A stretch of 64,000 bases of DNA from the NCBI GenBank assembly GCA_007922195.1, contig ML681981.1, positions 17,281,861 through 17,345,860 on the forward strand, read 5' to 3'. The DNA is from Podocnemis expansa. Lineage: Eukaryota > Chordata > Testudines > Podocnemididae. How positions within the stretch are numbered: the stretch's first letter is position 1; every line of letters starts with the position of its first letter. Below the pieces are notes generated by a model. It was not told where the DNA came from and ran no database searches. It worked only from the letters and a program-made list of their open reading frames with translations. Below, piece after piece: positions 56,181 to 64,000 of the stretch. A program made the position numbers and the translations under genes.

Positions 56181-58795
56181 TTTAAAAAAATAAGGTAGTT
56201 CATTTTCAAAGCTCCCAGACCCCATCAAAAGTACCCAAAAGGTTGTTCACTCCAATCACAGAATATCTCTCTCTCTACCTCAGAGTTTCTACGATAAGCT
56301 ATTGTTCTTCAATTCAAGTCAAACTAAATTGTCTGCAGTCAGCTTATTTTATCTAACTATGGTCTCTAGAATGAATTTGTCTTCTCTTAAATTTATGACA
56401 ATAATTTTAGCTCCTTACTAAGAAAAAACTAAGTCAGGGTGTTAACTCCTTTACTGATAGTTTATGAAATTAGTGCTGACTGACTCTCTTCCTTTACTAA
56501 GGTCTGGGAGGCCTTAGAAATGTAATTGAAGGGGTAAAATTATAAGTACTTCCTCATTCAGAGAAAAGCAAAAGGAAGAGAACAAGCCTCAGGAAATATA
56601 AAACATATAGAAAATGATGATTTTGTAACCACGGTGAGAGGAAGCAGTTGAATTGTGCCCTCTTAAGGTAAATTAGGAAATAAAGCAAAAAGTCAGAATT
56701 CTATTTTATAATGTTAAATTATGCATAAAGTACAATTAAAAAAGAGTCTCAAAAGACAACTTAAAACCTTGGACTTAAAAAAACACCAGGCAATAGCGAA
56801 CCAAATTTATCAACAGGACATAATGTTTACTTACATGTAATCCATCATAAGAAATACACAGGTGAAAAAGGTTTCTGAAATTGCCAAATCTGAAATAATG
56901 TCCAATTTTTTCACAATGTGGAGATGAGCGTCAACAAACTTTATAAAGAAATTTGATGAAGTGACCTTTTAGTTCAATTGAAAACAATGATCTGCTTAGT
57001 TTCTAATGTAATTTGCAAGATGTAAACATTTGAATATCAAGTATTTCTTGAATTTATATAGTTTTAAGTGGGTCAATTTATAAGATTTTTTTTAATTCAA
57101 AGAAGGAGTTTTTTTTGCTGGATTTTACAATTTTCCTTTGTAATGCTGGCAGTCCAAAATACTGTAGTAATGTGCGCAGGTATGAAATAAAGGAAAAATG
57201 AAATAAATGCTAAAAACAGAAATGGAACTCATATTCATCAGTTGAAAAGTAAAACCAGTGAACAATTAGTATTAATGATTAAATTTTTACCTTTTTTACA
57301 ACACAAGTGCTATTAACAGAGGCAAGGACCTTTGTTCTTTGAAAAAAATGCATTATTTTTGAACATATAAAAAGAACAATCACAAGAAATCCTATAGTAG
57401 TTCTGAAAGCCTAGATGACACTTATGGTATAACAAAAAGGACAAAACCTATATGCCACACTTAATGTTTACCAGAATTAACTAAATAAAAAGAAGCATTC
57501 ACTGAGAAGATTTTTAACTAAACTTCCCTATTATCCTAAAGGCCTTTCAAGGTAATCAATTAAAACATCATGATCAATAATGTCAAAGGTCACAGTTAGA
57601 TCTATCAGAACAGTCAAACCCCACTCTTATCTAAACTGGTCAAAAGGTCATTATGTTCTGTAAGAAAGTTTTTAAAGCATTTAATAGCCAAGAACCTTGG
57701 ATGATAGCCAGGTTGAAGTTTCTCTTAGGTCAAAACCTATATCTCATATTACATGTTTGCTATGTGTAAAGGCATTTTATTTAAGTGACAATACTGAATA
57801 CACGAAACATCTATTAAGTCCAAGACCTCTATAGGCAGTTCCTTTTTATAGAGACCCCATGCTGACCTGTTAGCTACAATAAGCTTCCTACCATGATTCA
57901 GATGGAAATGAGAAGATTAAAACAGGAAGTAAGGTAAAATACTCCATACACAAACACTCAGTTTTATGGTCTTATCTAGGTTGCTTCACAGGGAGTTGAA
58001 TTTCAGAGGTAAACATCTAACCACTATTTCCTGTTGGACTCAGGGTTTGAGCCTACGTGTTCAGTTGAAGGTGTAGACTCCCACACTCCCCATGTGCAGC
58101 TATGGTACTTTCACAAAAGAATGTTGCACCATGGTTTTGAACAGAGCAGAACCAGAAGACCTGGAATTCAACCCATGAGACCCTAGCTCTTGGGAAGCTG
58201 GACTGAGAGAGAGAGAGAGGATGGTAATACTATACCACAAAATGTAGGTTTGCAGGGATGCCTGCACAGGTGAAGGCGTGGCTTGATTTTTTTACTACAC
58301 AGCTCGACCGTATCCATTTGACGAAGAGAAGAATGTGCAACTGCAAAAGGCTACAGCAGCCCTGATGTAGTGGGTTCTTCACAGCCAACAGACAGAAGGC
58401 TGTGTGTTCCCAGACTAGATCTATGAGAGCTGTTATTCTACTGTTGGGTTACTGTTTTATTTTAATGATAATTTATACTGCAGTCGCACTTGAGGTTCAG
58501 TCAAGACCCAGGGCAACATGGTGTTGGGGCAAAAATGAATACAAAACAGTCTCCACTCTAAAGATTTTGCAATCTGCATTAAAAACAAAAAAACAAAACA
58601 CACCCCGCCCCAAATGGAGACAGATTGTCTTTGTGAGAGCACAAGGAACGTATGAGACAACAGTGGCCAACATGATAGGCAGTTGTCACATTACACCATC
58701 TGCTAACCATTGTCTGTTAACCATTATTATACAGGTAGTTGAAGCAACCTGCAAAACTACTAGTAATTAGCTCTCACAAAGCACTTTATTATATC
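56181..58795. other. Non-coding sequence
   Basis: AT-rich. The stretch 57540-57730 (around ATCATGATCAATAATGTCAA) has the feel of an old repeat but I cannot name it. A (GA)n run lies near 58205. The open frame 58402-58770 has one hydrophobic segment (AVILLLGYCFILMIIYTAVA) but no splice, start or family support. Confidence 0.4.
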
Positions 58796-58803
58796 ATCAT
58801 ACC

Positions 58804-59206
58804 CAGGAGTGCTGCTGCCCTGGGGAGGGATCCAGGGTTTGGCCCCAGGCCCCGCCTGCCCCTGGCTGCAGGCCCAGGGCCGGAAGCCGCCGCGTGCCAC
58901 CACGGGTGGCTGGGCCCCGCATCCCCGGCCGGGGATGGGGCCAGAGCAGCCACCGCTGCTGCGGGTGGCTGAGCCCCGGATCCCCGGCTAGGGATGGGAC
59001 TGCCACGGTGGCGGGTGGCTGGGCCCCGGGTCCTCCACCAGGGATGGGGCTGCCGCGGTCACAGGCATTTGGGTCCCGGATCCCCGGCTGGGGACGGGGC
59101 TGCCACGGCCATGGGCGGCTGGACCAGTGGAGGTTGCCAGACCCAGGGCACTGGCACTGGGATTTGGTACACGTGCCCCGAGTGCCCAGCGCCACCGATG
59201 CCCCTG
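58804..59206. mobile_element. GC-rich hAT-type element, 403 bp, with minisatellite core
   Basis: A perfect 8-bp duplication ATCATACC flanks the element (58796-58803, 59207-59214). The ends are CAGGAGTGCTGCTG and, inverted, CAGGGGCATCGGTG, sharing CAGGRG. The interior is very GC-rich and dominated by a 50-bp tandem repeat. No transposase is encoded; the overlapping open frames on both strands follow from the tandem repeat. Confidence 0.8.
58904..59130. repeat. 50-bp GC-rich minisatellite
   Basis: Units start at 58904 (59 bp), 58963, 59013, 59063 (50 bp each) and 59113 (partial). Each begins GGGTGGCTGRGCCCC and continues GGATCCCCGGCTRGGGATGG. About 4.5 copies. Confidence 0.9.
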
Positions 59207-59214
59207 ATCATACC

Positions 59215-61799
59215 TACAAACAAGTAATCAATCCCATTTTCATTTTCTCTATATATAAATCAATTATCTGGGCACTTGATCTGCAACATGCTCAAGCACT
59301 TGGAATAAGTATTACATTATTTCACCCATATGTAGAATTAGAAATCATGCAAATAAGGATTTAAAATTTAAATGAATGTTGCACCAAGGGAAAAAAAGTA
59401 TAAGCAGTTCATATATACATGGGACCATATCTAAACCTAGTGAAAGGATGTCATACTATCAAAGATAATGATGTTTATTCCAAGTCTGAATGTTGTTTAG
59501 CAAAAGCTTGTTTGTTTTTGAGGCATTAATAAATTCAGATTCTACTGCCAGGAATGTTTAGAAAACTATCATCATTTGAAACGTCTGGCTCAAAAATGGC
59601 TTCAATGTGTCTGTCTTGAAACTGAACCTTTCTAGCATTTCAAATTTGCCCCAAGTGCAGGAATTGAAAACTCTTTTTATGCTCAAACCCATCAAATCAC
59701 ATTTTTTTAAAAAAAATGGTTAGAAAGCCAAATCAGTGACTGAACTGTGTATGTGTACACCTATACAAATATTCTTCCTCTCATGCATTCAACAGACATT
59801 ATGAACTGAATTGAGAGCTGGTAGCACATGAATTAATTCCTTCTTCACCTGTGGTAGGAAATGAAGAAAGTAGTTAAGCAGCTGGAGAGGAGAGAAGGAG
59901 TGAGCATAAAAGAATTTATATCAGAGTTTTTCTAATGGATTGGCAGAGACACAGTTCTATTGTTTCAGGTTTTTTCTACAAACTCAGACATCTCTGCATC
60001 AGTTATATCAGTAACATTTTCAAGACTCTTAGCAACCATAAGAATAAAAAGATTTTCTTTTTAGTTAGAGAGAGAGAGCTGACACTAATAACTGAGGAAT
60101 CTGTTCATACTCTTCTTAGGCCTTCTCACCCCCTACATTTTGGGAAAAACTGATTGAGGTAAGACCCATAAAATCACATTCTTGATATAATCAATATAAT
60201 GGAATTAAGCCTGAAAGAGTAATGCAAAGGACAGCTCCTGCTTTCCTCCTGTATGAGGAATTTCCAAGGAAATCAGTCAGATTTGCCTGTACAACAATGG
60301 CAGAACCATAATTCTTAGTTTTCAATTTAAAGATAGACTTGTGCTTCTCCCTCAGTAAGTCCAGAGCATTATATATAATTTTACTTTGACCAATTACCAC
60401 TGGTATTTCTGTCACTTCCAAAAAAATTCACTCCAGACCACCACTGAGAATATCTATGAACAAGAAAACTATAGGATCAACTGTGTTTTTAGATATTTCT
60501 CCGAAACATCATGAATAGCTTTCTTATTGTTGCTATGTTATTTTATAAAATTTATTGTTTGCATCCAGGTCTGACATAATGTCAACATTTTCATTCTGGC
60601 ATGACTGCAAACACTGTATCAGATAGCTCACTAATACTGCCTCCCAGAAGTGCCTGGTTGCTGGAAATACCATTCTCATGATTAAGAAACATGAGGTCAT
60701 ATAGATGTGCTAACCACATCCTGCTATTACAGTTATTCTAATTGCAATACAGTTGGGGATCAACGGAAGAAAAGTTCCCGCTTGAAGCAAGAACAGATAA
60801 CTAAAAGACCTTTACATGTCCTTGGCAGCCTTTTATTTATTTAAAAAACAGTATACTGTACTATTCTTCCTTCCTATTAAGTACAGTTATTAAAAGTTAC
60901 AATGGAAATATTCTTTTAGTATCTGTATTGAATGTTAAATTAATATGCATTAAACTGAGAATAAATATAGATTTTAGCAAAGTTATCCAAACTTCTTTTA
61001 AAAAAATAAAGAAAGACAAGAGGAATAACTACTGGTTCGATCATATTTCCATTTCTTACCAGGAAATTAAAGTCAATTGGTATTTACAACTGACTTCAGC
61101 ATGAGTAGGACTAAGTAGTGGCAATTTTAATGGCAGATTATAACATACTTTATTAAGCCCACACACCATAGCTATAATGGCTTTAATACTCTGAATGGCA
61201 GCAATGAGTTTCCTGTAACAACAGGGCAAAATAAGCTATTGCAGAACTATAAGAAAGGGCGGGCCAAATTCATCACAATATAAGTAACTCCTTTTAATTA
61301 AAAAAAGACAGACAATTTACAGTTCCATTTGCACTGATGGATTTTGATTTTTGGTCTGGCATGGTCTTTTTCTGCAGTACTTAAATGTACCAGTTTTGCT
61401 CCTACAAAATGCAGTATCCACATTTCTAAACACTGAACACACAGATGATTTTTAAAGCATTTCCTGCAAATAAATGTGCAAGTAACACAATAATCACAAT
61501 ATAAAGATACCAAAAACTGATGACCTTTTACAATTATGGACCACAATTTAACAGTTTACCAATTGACAAACCATTCATTAATTACATTTCAGAATAAGCC
61601 CTACCAAACATCTCCCTACCCTACCCTGCATTGGTATGTGAAAAACAAGGAAACTGGCAAATTTTGAAAGCCTACAAAGTGACTATGTTACTAAAATGCT
61701 TAAAACTTGACAAGCATGGGCTTGCTATAGGTGCAAATAGCTTAACACAACTTGTAAAATAATAAAGTTAGTAAACAAGAACTGTTTGTAGTTCTAGTC
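59215..61799. other. Unique AT-rich non-coding sequence
   Basis: No repeat ends, structural RNA or coding exon recognised over 2.6 kb. Confidence 0.45.
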
Positions 61800-62640
61800 T
61801 TGCATCTCAAAAAAAGATGCATTAGGAATTGGAAAAGTACAGTGAAAAGCAACAAAAGCAATTAAGGGCCTGGAACTGCTTCCATAAGAAGAGAGAGATT
61901 AAAAATGCTAAGACTGTTTAACTTCAAAAAGAGAGGATTAATATGGAAAATGATAGAGGTCTAAAAAATAATGAACGGTGTGGAGAAAGTAAAAGTTACT
62001 TAGCTCATCACATATCACAACAACCAGGAGTAATTCAATAAAATTAATAGACAGTAAGTTTAAAAACAGACAGAAGAAAGTACTTCTTACAACAACAGTC
62101 AACTTGTGGAATTCTTTGCCAGGGTTGTTATATAAGCCAATGGTTCCCAACATTTTCTCTGCTGGGGCACACCTCACTACTTTTAATTAACTTGAGATAC
62201 ACCACTATATAGCTTCCAAATGAACTCATGAGTATTCATGAGCCAATCCAGAGCTCTTTGAGTGGTTTTTCAAAAAATTTTGTGGCACACCTGCTCAGAC
62301 CTGATGGCACACCTGTGCGCCATGGCACACCGGTTGGGAAATACTGATATAGGCCAAAAGTATATCTGGGTTAAAAAAAAGAATTAGATAAGTGGATGTC
62401 GAACAGGCCCATCAGTGGCTAGTAGCCAGGGTCATCAGGCATGCTTTGGGTGTCTATAAGGTGCTGGCTGCCAAATACTACACGTGGACAACAAGAAAAG
62501 GATCATCTGATGACCGCTCTGTTCTGTTCATTTCCTTTGAAATATCTGGTATTGGCCACTGTCAAAAGACAGGATACAGGGACAGATGGACCATTGGTAT
62601 GACCTAATATGACCATCTTTGTATTCTTAAATGAATGAGA
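61800..62640 (+). mobile_element. CR1 LINE 3' region, interrupted by a hAT insertion
   Basis: The plus strand runs from decayed ORF2 C-terminal sequence (GACTGTTTAACTTCAAAAAG; later the VNLWNSLPGV-equivalent GTGGAATTCTTTGCCAGGG) into the 3' UTR. The UTR includes GGATACAGGGACAGATGGAC and ends TATGACCATCTTTGTATTCT, the classic turtle CR1 3' end. A 209-bp hAT element splits it at 62139-62347. Inactive. Confidence 0.85.
62139..62347. mobile_element. hAT-type MITE nested in CR1, 209 bp
   Basis: Ends AATGGTTCCCAAC and GGTTGGGAAATACTGA are inverted repeats of the CAGTGGTTCCCAAC type. The 8-bp duplication is TATAAGCC (62131-62138) versus TATAGGCC (62348-62355), one mismatch. The interior repeats TGGCACACC several times near the right end. 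The insertion post-dates the CR1 copy. Confidence 0.9.
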
Positions 62641-62878
62641 ATTATTCAGCATAAAACAGCCTGTCGACAAATAGGCAAACATCTCTGTAGTGCATCTACC
62701 AATTAAAAAAGAGTGAAAAACAAATATGTAAAAAAAAGATATATAACGCCTGTGCTAACAGTTAAGTAGCACTTGAAAGTCAATGAAAAGTAGGTTCTCT
62801 TACAGATCACTGTGTGAGACACTGAAAAATGGGCCCTAATTCAACAGCAACCCTTTTGGCTGACTGCTATTATGATTT
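62641..62878. other. Non-coding sequence
   Basis: Short spacer between the CR1 and the Penelope-like repeat; nothing recognised. Confidence 0.4.
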
Positions 62879-62900
62879 AAAAAAAAAAAAAAAAAAAAAA

Positions 62901-63437
62901 CCACACCAAGGGGTCCTGTGGCACTTAAAGACTAAGGCTATGTCCAAACACACATCGTTATTTCAAAATAAGTTAATTTGAATTAAGGGAAAGCCTGCTA
63001 TCGAAACAGCTGTTATTTCAAAATGGTTATTTCGAAATAAGGCCGTTTGGACATGTGGTTTCGAAACAGTTGTTTCAAAACAATGGTGTTGTTTCAAAAC
63101 CACACATCCAAACGGTGTTATTTCAAAATAACCATTTTGAAATAACAGCCATTTCAAAATGAATGGGGTTTAAGCTGTTTCAAAATGACGGTTCTTATTT
63201 TGAAATGACAGAGCCCATCATTTCAAAATAAGAAAACATCATGTGGACCTAATCTTTTTTATTTCAAAATAACCAGTGTTATTTCAAAATAAGAGAGACG
63301 TGTGGATGTACCCTAACTTTTTTTTTTTTGCATGAGCTTTCATGGGAGAAAATCCCACTTGATCAGATGCTTTGAAGATGGCAGAACTTCTTGTCTTTTT
63401 TGCTGGACTAGACTTAACACGGCTGCCCCTTTGGAAC
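62901..63437. mobile_element. Penelope-like repeat in inverted layout, split by a MITE
   Basis: The first block CCAAGGGGTCCTGTGGCAC...AAGACTAA (62901-62935) continues after the MITE at 63326 with GCATGAGCTTTCATGGGAG and the inverted hammerhead region. It then passes to an inverted copy of the other block (GCTGGACTAGACTTAACACG...CCTTTGGAAC). The block order is the same as at 29407. On the minus strand the hammerhead boxes read CTGATCA (one change) and GAAA, with stem II GTGGG/CCCAT and stem III GC...GC. An A22 run (62879-62900) abuts the left side. Confidence 0.7.
62936..63313. mobile_element. Harbinger-like MITE nested in the Penelope-like repeat, 378 bp
   Basis: The left end GGCTATGTCCAAACACAC and inverted right end GGGTACATCCACACGTC are inverted repeats. 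TAA flanks both sides (62933-62935, 63314-63316), the target duplication typical of PIF/Harbinger. The interior is built of TTATTTCAAAATAA and GTTTCGAAAC palindromic words, so it can fold extensively. Non-coding. Confidence 0.85.
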
Positions 63438-64000
63438 TTGCTATTATGCGTGCATCTGAAATAAAATCAAGACAATTTATCCATTGAAAATATAAAGTTA
63501 TGAAGAGCTAATGTAACGATGGGCAAACCTCAGGTCAATTCTGAGATCTGAGAAACTTTAAAGCACAAATTGCTAATTAAACTTGTAAGCAGAAAGAAAC
63601 AACTGACAGAGGCTTTGACATATAAACATTGCATTTGTTCAAAGCCAATATTTGTAATATGTCATCTTAAGAATGGGATACCTGGAGAACTCTTTTAACA
63701 CATGGGAAATATTTTCTGTTACTGTCTGAAGGACTTAAGTTTTTTTGACTTTTTCTTAGGGAAGGTGATGGTACACACTTGAGAAATGTTGCGAGAAAGC
63801 AACTGAAGGGATGGAGTAACAGGTAGTTGTATCATAACATGTGAAATATGGATATTAAACATAAAGTAAGGGAAGTTAAGAACCACAAGAGCATGTGCTT
63901 TGTTGGGTCAAGAATAAATTTATATGTCTGAAAAAACTGGAGAATGTATGATCAAATTCAGTAATGACGAATGGCCAAGGATAAATGATATCAGTTTGTA
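63438..64000. other. Non-coding sequence
   Basis: No recognisable feature up to the window edge. Confidence 0.4.

Noticed and set aside
58402..58770. 122-codon frame with a hydrophobic N-terminal segment
   Set aside because: Could suggest a small membrane protein, but there is no splice or promoter support and the rest of the product is unremarkable.
58797..59364. 132- and 156-codon frames
   Set aside because: Arise from the 50-bp GC-rich minisatellite inside the hAT element.
62392..62607. 71-codon frame as a small gene
   Set aside because: It lies in the CR1 3' UTR and is explained by that repeat.
1..64000. CRISPR arrays, bacterial operons or prophage
   Set aside because: No regularly spaced direct repeats with unique spacers and no dense gene order; composition and LINE/MITE content are those of a vertebrate nuclear genome.

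Overview
This window reads as nuclear DNA from a reptile, most likely a turtle and less likely a crocodilian. It is AT-rich and non-coding. Its interspersed repeats are CR1 LINEs with the familiar turtle-type 3' ends, Harbinger-, hAT- and pogo-type non-autonomous DNA transposons, Penelope-like repeats, LTRs, and one restriction-like-endonuclease (RLE) LINE. I find no complete host gene. The window is best described as a gene desert or a very long intron. Three weak exon-like candidates are listed (3270-3332, 7156-7565, 54759-54911).

Layout. 0-7.9 kb: a hAT MITE with 8-bp target-site duplication (TSD) at 838, a 1.37-kb Harbinger-like element carrying a 47-bp minisatellite at 3602, an LTR-like block, a small Harbinger-type MITE and a clean hAT MITE (6594). 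7.9-23 kb: mostly unique AT-rich sequence, a pogo/Tigger-type element with a GC-rich fold-back core (13216), two CR1 fragments and several palindromic MITEs. 23-36 kb: two GC-rich blocks, an 82-nt near-perfect hairpin (24144), two Penelope-like repeats (one an inverted pair, 29407) and a plus-strand CR1. 36-48 kb: further CR1, Penelope-like, hAT and Harbinger pieces and an LTR-like block.

48.2-51.7 kb: the main feature is an almost full-length RLE-class non-LTR retrotransposon (R4/Dong-like) on the minus strand. It carries a Myb-like N-terminus, a reverse transcriptase with YMDD, a CCHC knuckle and a PD-(D/E)XK-type endonuclease. It is broken only by one frameshift and two stop codons. A tRNA-like sequence with a perfect B box lies at its 5' end, and a (TA)n tract lies immediately upstream.

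51.7-64 kb: a solo LTR with perfect TG...CA ends and a 4-bp TSD (52306-53063), a second LTR-like block, a hAT element with a 50-bp minisatellite (58804), and two nested insertions: a hAT inside a CR1 (62139) and a Harbinger MITE inside a Penelope-like repeat (62936).

Two themes go beyond routine repeat annotation. First, the Penelope-like repeats retain a recognisable hammerhead-ribozyme core (best copy 40871-40908). Second, at least three unrelated DNA-transposon families here carry GC-rich tandem or fold-back minisatellite cores inside otherwise ordinary terminal inverted repeats (TIRs). No tool was run; all family names rest on motifs, TIR/TSD structure and remembered consensus sequences.
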